This document shows, in pieces, positions 13,331-22,638 of a stretch of 64,000 nt of DNA; position 1 is the stretch's first letter; each line of letters starts with the position of its first letter. The notes under the pieces were generated by a model. It saw only the letters and a program-made list of their open reading frames with translations, ran no database searches and was not told where the DNA came from. The stretch is taken from the NCBI RefSeq assembly GCF_903819165.1, contig NZ_CAIJCS010000019.1:248001-312000 (forward strand), read 5' to 3'. The DNA is from Aedoeadaptatus nemausensis (GTDB lineage: Bacteria; Bacillota; Clostridia; Tissierellales; Peptoniphilaceae). The position numbers and the translations under genes were made by a program.

Positions 13331-15076
13331 CTAAATGGCGTTGACGCTTCCCAGGAAAATTTCTCCTGTGTCGCCATTGACCGTAATCACATCGCCGGGA
13401 TGGAGACCGTCCGCAATACCGGGGCATCCCACGACGGTAATAACGCCTTCGTTAATCCCGGCAATGGCCGAGGGAGAGGTAAGTCCTTCTTCTTCCGAAA
13501 CGAAGGCCCCTGCTCGCCCGATAAAGGGTGCCAGCTCTTTGTGATATTGTTTCACCACGAGAATATCTCCATCGGTAAAATCCCGAACGAAATTCATATC
13601 TTCTTTTACGATGCGGGCTCGCCCCGTCTTAATACCGCCGCCGAGGCCCGTGCCCTTATGAAGTGTGGAGGCTACCTGATGAATTTTAATAACATTGGTG
13701 CTCCCGGCCACGCCCTGGGGAATTCCCGCCACCATGGCGATTAAATCCCCGTCGCGAATCCAACCGGCGCGCTTGACGATGCCCGCCGTGTCTTCAAAAA
13801 TATGTTTGCCTCGGGTACTGCCGAGGACGCCAGTTACGCCCCACTGAAGATTCATCTGGCGAAGAACCCGCTCGTCTTCGGTAACGGCAAATACATTCAC
13901 CTTCGGGCGAAATTTCGACAGGTTCCTGGAACTGTAGCCAGTGGCCGTGGCGATGACGATGGCATCGCATGATAATTGATCCGCCATTTCCACGGCGTGT
14001 TGCACCACTGTGTTGGTGGTACTTTTTTTAAAACTCGTCAGCTTTTTATAGGGCTCTTCTTCTTTTAATATGGGCTCCGTAATCTCGGCGATGCGAGCCA
14101 TGGTCTTTACCGCTTCCAAGGGATAGGCGCCCATGGCGGTCTCTCCCGAAAGCATGACGGCACTCGTGCCGTCGATAATGGCGTTGGCCACATCGGCCAC
14201 CTCCGCCCGTGTGGGCCTGGGGTTGCGGATCATGGAATCCAACATCTGCGTCGCCGTAATCACGGGAATTCCCTCGCCGATAGAACGGGCGATCAGTTCT
14301 TTTTGCACCACGGGCACCCGCTCCGTCTCGATCTCCACGCCCATATCGCCGCGGGCCACCATAATCCCGTCGGCGGTGGAAATAATATCGTCCATATTGG
14401 CGATGCCCTCTTCATTTTCAATTTTCGCAATAATTTTTATCCCGTCGCCGCCGTGATTTTCCAAGACGTCGCGAATGGCGAGGATGTCTTCTTTTTTGCG
14501 AATAAAAGAGGCGGCGATAAAATCCATATCCTCTTCGATGGCCAGGAGGATATCCTGAATATCTTTTTCCGTAAGGGCCGGCAGATTAATCTTCGCTCCG
14601 GGTACATTGATCCCCTTGTGATTGCTTACACTCCCGCCGTTTAAGACCTTCGTGTGAATCGTGGTCCTCTCGATTGAGGTAACTTCCAGGGCGATTAAGC
14701 CGTCGTCGATTAAAATCTTTTGCCCCGGGGCTACATCTCGATAGAGGTGTTCGTAGGTTTGATAGGCTCCCTTTTCATCGCCGAGGCGCTCTTCGCTGTA
14801 AAGGCTGAAGGAGGCACCCGGTTTCAGCTCTACCCTCTCTTCTTTAAAATCTCCTGTGCGGATTTCAGGTCCTTTCGTGTCGAGCATGGTGGCAACGGGG
14901 GTCTTCGTCACCTGCGCCGCTTCACGAATGGCGGCGAGCTCTTTTTTGTGGCTTTCGTGATTGCCGTGGGAAAAATTGAGGCGAAACACGTTCACCCCCG
15001 CTTCGATCAAGGCCCGAAGCATCTCCGGACTTGAAGATGCAGGCCCTATGGTGGCTACGATTTTCGTCTTTTTCAT
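13331..15076 (-). CDS. pyk: Pyruvate kinase with C-terminal PEP-utiliser domain
   Basis: Transfers phosphate from phosphoenolpyruvate to ADP, the last step of glycolysis. 581 residues, longer than the ~470 of the E. coli enzyme. The barrel begins KTKIVATIGPASSSPEML, the active-site block MVARGDMGVEIETERVP lies near 240, and MLDSMIRNPRPTRAEVADVANAI follows near 280. The extra C-terminal ~110 residues form the phosphohistidine-type mobile domain of Bacillus-type pyruvate kinases (TDGDILVVKQYHKELAP and GCPGIADGLHPGDVITVNGD); the catalytic His of true PEP-utilisers is not obvious. It follows pfkA by eight bases, making a glycolytic pair controlled together. Confidence 0.96.
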   Translation of the reverse strand: MKKTKIVATIGPASSSPEMLRALIEAGVNVFRLNFSHGNHESHKKELAAIREAAQVTKTPVATMLDTKGPEIRTGDFKEERVELKPGASFSLYSEERLGDEKGAYQTYEHLYRDVAPGQKILIDDGLIALEVTSIERTTIHTKVLNGGSVSNHKGINVPGAKINLPALTEKDIQDILLAIEEDMDFIAASFIRKKEDILAIRDVLENHGGDGIKIIAKIENEEGIANMDDIISTADGIMVARGDMGVEIETERVPVVQKELIARSIGEGIPVITATQMLDSMIRNPRPTRAEVADVANAIIDGTSAVMLSGETAMGAYPLEAVKTMARIAEITEPILKEEEPYKKLTSFKKSTTNTVVQHAVEMADQLSCDAIVIATATGYSSRNLSKFRPKVNVFAVTEDERVLRQMNLQWGVTGVLGSTRGKHIFEDTAGIVKRAGWIRDGDLIAMVAGIPQGVAGSTNVIKIHQVASTLHKGTGLGGGIKTGRARIVKEDMNFVRDFTDGDILVVKQYHKELAPFIGRAGAFVSEEEGLTSPSAIAGINEGVITVVGCPGIADGLHPGDVITVNGDTGEIFLGSVNAI

Positions 15077-15084
15077 ACTGCCTC

Positions 15085-16041
15085 CTAAATGGAAATTTTA
15101 TCCAGAATGTCGTAAAGTGCGCGATCGAAGGATTTTTCAACAGCTAACGCTTCTTTTAAATCGAAGGATTGAATCCTTCCTTCGGAAAAGCCCAAGGCCA
15201 TGGAGCGTTTTTCATCGCCGCAGAGAGAGACGGCTTCCGCCCCGAGCCTCGATGCGTTGATGCGATCTTTCCCCGTGGGAATGCCTCCTCTTTGAATATA
15301 GCCGAGAATCGTCACTCGGGTTTCCACCCCCGTGGCCTCTTCCAAATCTTTCGCCAAACCGTAGGCCGGAACCTGCTCCTCCGTCAGGAGAATAATATGG
15401 TGACGCTTGCCACGCTTCTTCCCGGCTAAGATTTTATTTTTAACCCCTTCAAAATCCAGGCCCACTTCGGGAATTATGACGCTTTCCGCCCCGCCGGCGA
15501 TGCCCGCATAAAGGGCTAAATCGCCGCATTCTCTTCCCATGACCTCGATAATATTGGCGCGCCTTAAGGCACTGGAGGTATCCCGAACTTTTCCCACGGC
15601 GTCTAAAATAGTTTCCACCGCCGTGTAAAAGCCGATGCTCGCCTCCTGATAGCCCAGATCGTTGTCGATGGTGGCGGGCAGGGTGATCACCGACTGCCCT
15701 ACGTCCGAAAGGGCCAGAGCGCCTTTCATAGAGCCGTCGCCGCCGATGACGATTAAATGCTCGATTCCCTCTTCTTTTAAAATCCGGCGAGCCCGCAGGA
15801 TGCCTTCCTCGGTTCGCATCTCTTCCGAGCGACTCGTGCCTAAAATCGTGCCCCCTTTATGGATAATATCCGCCACGGAGGAAAGATCCATAGCTTTAAA
15901 GTCTTTATCAAAAATGCCACTGAAGCCGTTTCGAATGCCGACTACATCGTGACCTTCATAAATCGCCACGCGCACTACGGCGCGAAGGGCGGCGTTCATT
16001 CCCGGAGCGTCCCCTCCGCTTGTCAATACGCCGATTCTCAT
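15085..16041 (-). CDS. pfkA: ATP-dependent 6-phosphofructokinase
   Basis: Phosphorylates fructose 6-phosphate, the committed step of glycolysis. 318 residues, the normal PfkA length. MRIGVLTSGGDAPGMNAALR opens the ATP site, IGGDGSMKGALAL (near 102) binds phosphate, and PATIDND (near 125) has the catalytic Asp. The Gly after GGDG is followed by Ser rather than a bulky residue, consistent with ATP use rather than pyrophosphate. A frame upstream begins at 16065 inside dnaE, but GTGAGGACGAG before the ATG at 16041 fixes the start, 7 bases after the dnaE stop. The order dnaE-pfkA-pyk is common in Firmicutes. Confidence 0.95.
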   Translation of the reverse strand: MRIGVLTSGGDAPGMNAALRAVVRVAIYEGHDVVGIRNGFSGIFDKDFKAMDLSSVADIIHKGGTILGTSRSEEMRTEEGILRARRILKEEGIEHLIVIGGDGSMKGALALSDVGQSVITLPATIDNDLGYQEASIGFYTAVETILDAVGKVRDTSSALRRANIIEVMGRECGDLALYAGIAGGAESVIIPEVGLDFEGVKNKILAGKKRGKRHHIILLTEEQVPAYGLAKDLEEATGVETRVTILGYIQRGGIPTGKDRINASRLGAEAVSLCGDEKRSMALGFSEGRIQSFDLKEALAVEKSFDRALYDILDKISI

Positions 16042-16048
16042 CTCGTCC

Positions 16049-19000
16049 TCACTTTCTGATCGCATCGGTTTCGGGATTCATAATCTCGCTTAAATCTCGA
16101 ATTAAGCCGTCGCCGTAGGATACGGAAAATTCTCTCGGCAATCCCACCGCCCGCTTTGTATCTTCGAAATAAAATACCACGGGCATGGATCCCGGCCATC
16201 TCTTTAAAATCTCTTCCCCTTCTTTTTGAAGGGATTCATCTTTCAATCGCAAATAAAGAGTCTCTCTGTCGTCCAGATCTCTGAGAGGCTTTACCGATTC
16301 CACTAAAATCTTACCCTCTTCCACATCGCTGCCTTCTATTCGGCCGGTAACGGTTATGAGCTCTCCTTCTTCGAAGACGCCGGATTCCAAGCCGGCATAG
16401 ACGCTCGGGAATAAGACGAGCTCGATGGTGCCGTAAAGGTCTTCTAAAATGCCGAAGGCCATCATTTGGTTCTTCTTCGTTACGAGGGTCCGCTTTTCAC
16501 GCAAAAGACCGCCGAGGGTCGCTCTGAAAATAGTATCCTGTCCCTCTAAAGTCTCCCGCACTTTTTGCGTATCGTAATCGGTTTGATTCTTCAAACTCTT
16601 TACATAAGACTCTAAAGGATGTCCCGATACATAAATTCCCATTACGTCCCGTTCGTATTCGAGTTTTTGCTTTTGATCGTAATCTTTCAATTTCGGCAGA
16701 TGATCTTTTTGAGTTTCCGCCGTCTGGAAAAGGCTGACCTGACCGGGAATATTTCGCTTATTTTCCCCTTGGACGCCGTCGATGAGTTTGTCGTACACGG
16801 CCAGGTATTGGGGCCGGTTGCCGCCTAATTCGTCGAAGGCGCCGGCTTTAATAAGAGATTCCATGCTCCGCTTGTTCATGGCGCCCGGGGCGACCTTGTC
16901 TACCCTTTGGATAAATTCACTCATAGAGCTGAAGGGTCCTCCCTCCCTGCGGGCCTTTTCGATGGCGTGGACGAAATTTGCGCCCACATTTTTGACGCCC
17001 TTTAAGCCGAATCGAATGGCGCCTTCCTCCACATTAAATTGCAAAAAGCTCTTGTTGACACTGGGAGGTAAAATCTTAATGCCGAGGCGCTTACATTCCT
17101 CGATGTACATGCGCACGTGGGCGGTGTCGGACATAAAGGAGGTAATCTGAGCCGCCATAAAGGCCGCCGGGTAATAGTGCTTGAGCCACGCCGTTCGGTA
17201 GGCCACTACGGCGTAGGCCACGGAGTGAGATTTATTAAAGGCGTAGTTTGCAAAGTCGATCATTAAATCGTAAATGACATTGGCGCTCTTTTCGTCGACG
17301 CCGTTTCGAATGGCTCCCGCCACGTCGATGGAGCCGTCGTCGTTTAAACTTCCGTAAATAAAATTCTGCCGCTCCTGTTCCATCACGGTCATTTTCTTTT
17401 TACTCATGGCGCGGCGCACGAGATCTGCACGGCCCAAAGAGTAGCCGCCTATTTTCCTGACGATCTCCATAACCTGTTCTTGATAGACGATGCAGCCGTA
17501 AGTTTCCTCTAAAATCGATTCCAGTGCCGGGTGGGGATAGGAGATCTTAGAGGGATCGTGTTTCGATTCCACAAATTTCGGAATCTGATTCATGGGCCCC
17601 GGTCTGAAAAGAGCGTTGGCGGCGGCGAGATCGGCGAATTTTGTGGGCTTCAATTCTTTTAAGAAGGCGCGCATGCCCCCGCTTTCAAATTGGAACACGC
17701 CGAGGGTTTCCGCTCGCTGAAAAATCTTCAACACCTCGGGATCGTCGTAGCGCATGGTATCGAAGTCCACGTCGATTCCATAGTCTCTCTTTATAAAATC
17801 CTTCGCATCCCTTATGACCGTAAGGGTTCTGAGGCCTAAAAAGTCCATCTTTAAAAGGCCCAGCTCTTCCAGCTCGATCATATTAAATTGGGTGGAGATA
17901 ATCTCCCCGTTCCGCGTTAGGGGCACGTAGTCCGTAATGGGATTTTGGCTTATTACCACCCCCGCCGCGTGGGTGGAAGTGTGGCGAGGTACTCCCTCGA
18001 TATGGAGCGCCAGATCCAAAAGCCTGTGAATTTCCTCTTCGCTTTCGTAGCTCTTCTTCAAAGAAGGAGAAATTTCAAGGGCCCGGGTGAGGGTAATGTT
18101 CAGTTCGTTGGGCACTTGCTTGGCTACGTAATCCACACGCCCGTAGGGAAGGTCCATAACCCGTCCCACGTCCCGAATGGCAGCTCTTGCCCCTAAAGTT
18201 CCGAAGGTGACGATTTGGGCCACGTGGTCTTCCCCGTATTTTTCGATGACGTAATCGATCACTTCTTCCCGCCGTTCGTAGCAAAAATCCACGTCGATAT
18301 CGGGCATGCTCACCCGTTCGGGATTTAAAAAGCGTTCGAAAAGCAAGCCGAAGGCCAGGGGATCCACGTCGATAATTTCTAAGGCGTAACTTACTACACT
18401 GCCCGCCGCGGAACCCCGCCCGGGGCCCACCTGAATATCTTTCGACCGGGCGAAGCGAATAAAATCCCAGACGATGAGGAAGTAATCGGTATAGCCCATG
18501 GAAAAAATCGTATTCAGCTCAAATTCGACGCGCTCGCGAATTTCGTCGCTTACAGTTCCGTAACGGCGAATGAGCCCCTCTTCCACGAGCTCCCTTAAAT
18601 AGCCTTCGTTGGTATAACCTGCCGGCAGCTCGAAGTGAGGGAGGTGAAGATTATGAAACTCCAATTCTACATTGCATCGCTCGGCTATTTTTACCGTGTT
18701 TTCCAAAGCCTCCGGGGCGAAGGAAAAAGTCTCCGCCATTTCTTCCGGGCTCTTGACGTAAAATTCGTCGCTGGGGAAACGCATCCGCTTTTCTTCACTT
18801 AAAATCGATCCCGTCTGAATACAGAGGAGGGCGTCGTGTACTTCGGCGTCTTCCCGGCTCAGATAGTGGCAGTCGTTGGTGGCGATAAGCTCGATGCCCG
18901 TCTCCTTGGAAAGGCGGAGCAAACGGCGGTTCACATCTTTCTGCTCCCGCATGCCGTGGTCTTGCAGCTCGAGGAAGAAATTTTCGGGCCCGAAAATATC

Positions 19001-19483
19001 CTTATAGCGCAGAGCGATTTCCTTGGCCCCTTCTTCATCTCCTCTCAAAAGAGCCTGCTGCACTTCCCCGCCGAGGCAGGCGGAGGTGGCGATAATGCCC
19101 TTATGATGTTCGCGAAGATCTTCCATGTCCACTCGCGGTTTATAATAAAATCCGTCGACGAATCCCGCCGAAACGATGGCCATTAAATTTTCAAAACCTT
19201 CCCGATTTTCCGCGAGGAGAATTAAATGGTAGCGAGGATTGGACGGATCTTTTAACTGCTTGTCCTTCTCCGTAACGTAAACCTCGCAGCCTAAAATCGG
19301 CTTGACCCCCGCCTCTTTCGCCGCTTTATAAAAAGCCACGGCGCCGTACATGTTTCCGTGATCGGTTAAGGCCACGGCGTCCATGCCCAGAGACTTTACC
19401 CGCTCGGGCAGTTCGCTGATTTTACTGAAGCCGTCTAAGAGAGAATATTCCGAGTGTAGATGTAAATGAACGAATGATGTCAT
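16049..19483 (-). CDS. dnaE: DNA polymerase III alpha subunit, DnaE type
   Basis: 1144-residue family C replicative polymerase. An N-terminal PHP domain starts at FVHLHLHSEYSLLDG (4-18), the polymerase active site shows GPGRGSAAGSVVSYAL and the catalytic PDIDVDF (near 400), the HhH motif lies in the last third, and an OB-fold segment (ITVTGRIEGSDVEEGKILVE) is near 1040. In Firmicutes DnaE works with PolC at the fork, extending primers on the lagging strand; in DnaE1-type lineages it is the main replicase, and the presence of polC cannot be judged here. First of the dnaE-pfkA-pyk gene run. Confidence 0.96.
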   Translation of the reverse strand: MTSFVHLHLHSEYSLLDGFSKISELPERVKSLGMDAVALTDHGNMYGAVAFYKAAKEAGVKPILGCEVYVTEKDKQLKDPSNPRYHLILLAENREGFENLMAIVSAGFVDGFYYKPRVDMEDLREHHKGIIATSACLGGEVQQALLRGDEEGAKEIALRYKDIFGPENFFLELQDHGMREQKDVNRRLLRLSKETGIELIATNDCHYLSREDAEVHDALLCIQTGSILSEEKRMRFPSDEFYVKSPEEMAETFSFAPEALENTVKIAERCNVELEFHNLHLPHFELPAGYTNEGYLRELVEEGLIRRYGTVSDEIRERVEFELNTIFSMGYTDYFLIVWDFIRFARSKDIQVGPGRGSAAGSVVSYALEIIDVDPLAFGLLFERFLNPERVSMPDIDVDFCYERREEVIDYVIEKYGEDHVAQIVTFGTLGARAAIRDVGRVMDLPYGRVDYVAKQVPNELNITLTRALEISPSLKKSYESEEEIHRLLDLALHIEGVPRHTSTHAAGVVISQNPITDYVPLTRNGEIISTQFNMIELEELGLLKMDFLGLRTLTVIRDAKDFIKRDYGIDVDFDTMRYDDPEVLKIFQRAETLGVFQFESGGMRAFLKELKPTKFADLAAANALFRPGPMNQIPKFVESKHDPSKISYPHPALESILEETYGCIVYQEQVMEIVRKIGGYSLGRADLVRRAMSKKKMTVMEQERQNFIYGSLNDDGSIDVAGAIRNGVDEKSANVIYDLMIDFANYAFNKSHSVAYAVVAYRTAWLKHYYPAAFMAAQITSFMSDTAHVRMYIEECKRLGIKILPPSVNKSFLQFNVEEGAIRFGLKGVKNVGANFVHAIEKARREGGPFSSMSEFIQRVDKVAPGAMNKRSMESLIKAGAFDELGGNRPQYLAVYDKLIDGVQGENKRNIPGQVSLFQTAETQKDHLPKLKDYDQKQKLEYERDVMGIYVSGHPLESYVKSLKNQTDYDTQKVRETLEGQDTIFRATLGGLLREKRTLVTKKNQMMAFGILEDLYGTIELVLFPSVYAGLESGVFEEGELITVTGRIEGSDVEEGKILVESVKPLRDLDDRETLYLRLKDESLQKEGEEILKRWPGSMPVVFYFEDTKRAVGLPREFSVSYGDGLIRDLSEIMNPETDAIRK

Positions 19484-19497
19484 GGCGTTCCTCTTTC

Positions 19498-19535
19498 AAA
19501 TAAAAAAAGAGCTTTTAAAGTGCAAGCTCTTTTTA
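19498..19535 (-). terminator. Terminator after the ptsH-type gene
   Basis: Minus-strand hairpin AAAAGAGCTT/AAGCTCTTTT with a U-run, overlapping the HPr stop codon and ending the murB-to-ptsH operon before dnaE. Confidence 0.85.
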
Positions 19536-19793
19536 TTCCAATTCGTTTTCGATAAAGTTGACCAGATACTTTACCGCCTCGTCTTCGTCGGCACCTTCGG
19601 CTTGCAGTGTGATCTCCTGGCCGGAATAAAGCCCAAGGCTCATAATGCCGATAATACTCTTGCCGTTGACCTCGTCGCCATCACTTACAATCGTAATGTC
19701 GGAGGCAAATTGATTGGCCGCCCGCACAAACATAGCCGCCGGCCTGGCGTGTAAACCCTCTTCGTTTCGAAGGGTAACTTTCAATTCTTTCAC
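19533..19793 (-). CDS. ptsH: HPr-family phosphocarrier protein
   Basis: 86 residues with the phosphorylatable His in GLHARPAAMF (His15) and the regulatory Ser in NGKSIIGIMSLG (Ser46), the two marks of Firmicutes HPr. HPr passes phosphate from enzyme I to sugar permeases; the Ser46 form acts with CcpA. The location at the end of the murB-rapZ-yvcK-whiA cluster is also the place of the HPr paralogue Crh in Bacillus, but Crh lacks His15, so this is HPr proper or a dual-role protein. It begins one base after the whiA stop, so it is translated from the same message. Confidence 0.92.
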   Translation of the reverse strand: MKELKVTLRNEEGLHARPAAMFVRAANQFASDITIVSDGDEVNGKSIIGIMSLGLYSGQEITLQAEGADEDEAVKYLVNFIENELE

Positions 19794-19794
19794 T

Positions 19795-20760
19795 TTAAAC
19801 TCCTCTCAACTTCTCAGCCAACTCGTGCAATTTCTTAAATCGGTGATTCACACCGCTTTTCGACATTTCAGGATCCATAGATTCTCCGATTTCGGCAAGA
19901 GTCGCCTCGGGATCGTTGATTCTGGCCTCGGCGACCCGTCTTAAATCGTCGGGAAGGTGCTTAAGCCCCATATGGCTTTCGATAGTTTCCAAATCTCGCA
20001 TTTGCCGCGTGGAGGCATTGACCGTCTTCGACAGATTGGCCGTTTCGCAATTGACGAGACGGTTTACATTATTGCGAACATCTTTTACGACCCGGGCCGA
20101 TTCAAATTGGAGTACCGATTGCCCGGCACCCATAAAGGCCAACAGATCGGAAATCTTTTCCGCTTCTTTCAGATAGACAATATAGTCGTCTTTTCGAAAC
20201 ACGCCCTTGGCTTGAATATGGCTGCGCTCGAGCCACTTAATGAGATCCTTGCCGTGGGCCTCGTCATGGGTAATAAACTCCAGATGGTATCTCTTGTTGG
20301 GCGCCGTTACGGAACCGGCGCCTAAAAAGGACGCCCGTATGTAGGCCCGAACGGCCTCGCTCGTTCTAAGGAGAGAGGGATCGACGGAATACTCCATCTG
20401 AAAAACATTCTCCGGCCTCAGGAAATCGCTATCCATTAAGAGAGACTTAACCGATCCTTCGTCGGCCAAGCTGATTTTATATTGCTTATTTTTTTTAAGT
20501 AACATGTTTTGCGTAGCGCTTACTTCCACTTCCCGGCCGTACACTCGTTTGTAGGCCGAGAGAATCCGCCGCGCCACCGAAGCATTTTCCGTTTGGAAAG
20601 AAAGCCCGATTTTCAAGCTTTCCGTAAGCTTAACCACGCCGCAGGTACGGATATAGGCGGCGAGCTCGGCGTGCAAAATATCCATGTCTTCCATGGGTAC
20701 GCGCGCTAATTCATTTTTTACATCCTTGGAAAAACTCACAATTGCCTCGATTCTGTTCAT
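19795..20760 (-). CDS. whiA: WhiA-family DNA-binding protein
   Basis: 321 residues with an N-terminal LAGLIDADG homing-endonuclease-like fold that lacks nuclease residues (about 100-200, including FLGAGSVTAPNKRYHLEF) and a C-terminal helix-turn-helix (about 270-315, LAEIGESMDPEMSKSGVNHRFKK). WhiA affects chromosome segregation and cell division in Bacillus and sporulation in Streptomyces. It is placed between yvcK and ptsH as usual, with a 6-base gap to yvcK. Confidence 0.95.
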   Translation of the reverse strand: MNRIEAIVSFSKDVKNELARVPMEDMDILHAELAAYIRTCGVVKLTESLKIGLSFQTENASVARRILSAYKRVYGREVEVSATQNMLLKKNKQYKISLADEGSVKSLLMDSDFLRPENVFQMEYSVDPSLLRTSEAVRAYIRASFLGAGSVTAPNKRYHLEFITHDEAHGKDLIKWLERSHIQAKGVFRKDDYIVYLKEAEKISDLLAFMGAGQSVLQFESARVVKDVRNNVNRLVNCETANLSKTVNASTRQMRDLETIESHMGLKHLPDDLRRVAEARINDPEATLAEIGESMDPEMSKSGVNHRFKKLHELAEKLRGV

Positions 20761-20766
20761 CCTTTA

Positions 20767-21783
20767 TTATAATGCAGTTCCCCATCCCGTGCAATGGATT
20801 TCATGATAACGATCACACAGACTTAATAATCGTTGAGCTACCATCAGTCCGTCGTGTCGAATATAGCCTTCTTTATAGAAAGCGAAGGAGCCGCTTTCCA
20901 CCTCGATGCCTCGGGATAAAAGCGTTGTCTTTTCTTCCTCACTTACAAAAATAGGCGCCACGCCTTTTTCGCTGTAACGGGAAAGGATATCGCTCTGTAC
21001 TTCCCCATCGTTTACCAGTGCGTAATCGATGGGGCGGGTAAGCCCGTGATCTTTTAAAGCCTGAATGTGATCGGTTAAGCTCATGCCTTCCGTCTCTCCT
21101 CGCTGCTCCATAACATTGGCCACGTAGACGAGTGGCGCCTCGGAGCGGGCAATGGCATCGGCGATGCCCGGCACGATCACATTGGGAATGAGGGAAGTGT
21201 ATAGACTGCCCGGACCCAAGACGATCATATTCGCCTCTTCGATGGCGTGAAGGCACTCGGGATTGACCTCCGGATTTTCCGTATCGAAGCGAATGGAGTT
21301 GATGGCGAGATCGTGTTCCCATGCGTATTTCGGAATGATGGATTCTCCCGTAAGTTCACTCTCATCGGAAAAGGTGGCCACGAGGCGAATGGATTCCGTG
21401 GTGACCGGGAGAACTTTTCCCGTAATTCTTAAAACCTGAGCCGCTTCCCCGACCCCTTCGGCAAAACCGCCGTAGAGATCGGAAAGGGCGGCGAGAATTA
21501 AATTCCCCATGTTCTGCCCTTCCAGCTTTCCGTCGGAAAAGCGGTATTGCAAAAGTTGCTCTAAAGAGGGCTCCGCGTTGGCGAGGGCCACTAAGCAGTT
21601 TCGAATATCTCCCGGCGGCAAGATGCCGTAATCCCTTCTGAGCATGCCGCTGCTGCCTCCGTCGTCGGCCATGGTGACGATGGCGGTAATATTTTTCGAA
21701 AAGCGCTTTAAGCCTCTCAGTAAAGTGGATATACCTGTACCGCCGCCTAAGACGACAAAGTTCGGATCGTAACGATCGATCAT
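20767..21783 (-). CDS. yvcK: YvcK/GlmR-type protein, gluconeogenesis factor family
   Basis: 338 residues, CofD-like fold, with the diagnostic N-terminal VVLGGGTGISTLLRGLK (about 10-26) and MADDGGSSGMLRRDYGILPPGD (about 38-59) that bind a UDP-sugar. In Bacillus the protein binds UDP-GlcNAc, steers carbon into cell-wall precursor synthesis and is needed on gluconeogenic carbon sources. Five bases separate it from rapZ. The clustering with murB fits a cell-wall precursor role. Confidence 0.94.
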   Translation of the reverse strand: MIDRYDPNFVVLGGGTGISTLLRGLKRFSKNITAIVTMADDGGSSGMLRRDYGILPPGDIRNCLVALANAEPSLEQLLQYRFSDGKLEGQNMGNLILAALSDLYGGFAEGVGEAAQVLRITGKVLPVTTESIRLVATFSDESELTGESIIPKYAWEHDLAINSIRFDTENPEVNPECLHAIEEANMIVLGPGSLYTSLIPNVIVPGIADAIARSEAPLVYVANVMEQRGETEGMSLTDHIQALKDHGLTRPIDYALVNDGEVQSDILSRYSEKGVAPIFVSEEEKTTLLSRGIEVESGSFAFYKEGYIRHDGLMVAQRLLSLCDRYHEIHCTGWGTAL

Positions 21784-21787
21784 ATTA

Positions 21788-22627
21788 TCACCGCTCTCCC
21801 AAATCCCGATGGCCTACGACGACGGGGAAATCCTCCGCTTTAAGCGCTTGCCCCAAAGCTTCCGCCACGGCCACGGAACGATGGAATCCCCCCGTGCAAC
21901 CGATGCCGATAGTAAGGGTCTCCTTCCCCTCCGCCACATAGCCCGGCCCGAAGGTTTTAATATAATTGACGATGTAATGAATAAATTCCTCGCTCATTTT
22001 TTGCCCCAATACATAGTTCGACGTCTCTTCACTCAGACCGTTGTGAGGCTTGAGTTCGGGAATGTAATAGGGATTGGGCAGAAAGCGCATATCGAATACG
22101 AGGTCCGCCTCTTCCAAGATCCCGTTTTTAAAGCCGAAGGAGACGACGGAAAGGCTCAGCCTTCCCTGTTCTTCCTGTAAAATCGACTTCAGGCGAATCT
22201 TCAAATTGTAATTGGTCATTTTCGAGGTATCGATAATATAATCGGCTCGCTCGCGCAAAGGTGCCATCCGCAAAATTTCCTCGTCGATTCCCTTGCCGAT
22301 GGAAGAACTTAGAGGATGGGGGCGGCGCAGTTCCTTGAACCGCTTGATCAGCACGTGGCGATCGGCCTCCAGATAAATGACCGTAACATCGTCCACCGTC
22401 TTGTTGAGAGTATCCATGGCCACATCCAGCTCTTTAAAAAAGAGTCCGCTCCGAATATCCAGTACTAATGCCACCAAGGGCATCTGAGCCTCTTCCACGA
22501 TGCTTATAAATTTCGGAAAAAGGGCCGGCGGCAAATTGTCCACGCAAAAATAGCCCAAGTCTTCCGCCGCCTTCAGCGCCTGGCTCTTTCCCGCGCCGGA
22601 AAGGCCTGTGAGCACAAGTAATTTCAC
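21788..22627 (-). CDS. rapZ: RapZ/YvcJ-type nucleotide-binding protein
   Basis: 279 residues with a Walker A GLSGAGKSQALK (8-19) and the invariant FCVDNLPP next to it, and the C-terminal IGIGCTGGFHRSVAVAE block (near 245). In E. coli RapZ controls GlmS levels through small RNA decay; in Firmicutes the homologue YvcJ binds GTP and its target is not clear. Part of the murB-rapZ-yvcK-whiA-ptsH run, 11 bases after murB. Confidence 0.94.
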   Translation of the reverse strand: MKLLVLTGLSGAGKSQALKAAEDLGYFCVDNLPPALFPKFISIVEEAQMPLVALVLDIRSGLFFKELDVAMDTLNKTVDDVTVIYLEADRHVLIKRFKELRRPHPLSSSIGKGIDEEILRMAPLRERADYIIDTSKMTNYNLKIRLKSILQEEQGRLSLSVVSFGFKNGILEEADLVFDMRFLPNPYYIPELKPHNGLSEETSNYVLGQKMSEEFIHYIVNYIKTFGPGYVAEGKETLTIGIGCTGGFHRSVAVAEALGQALKAEDFPVVVGHRDLGER

Positions 22628-22638
22628 CGGATACCCCC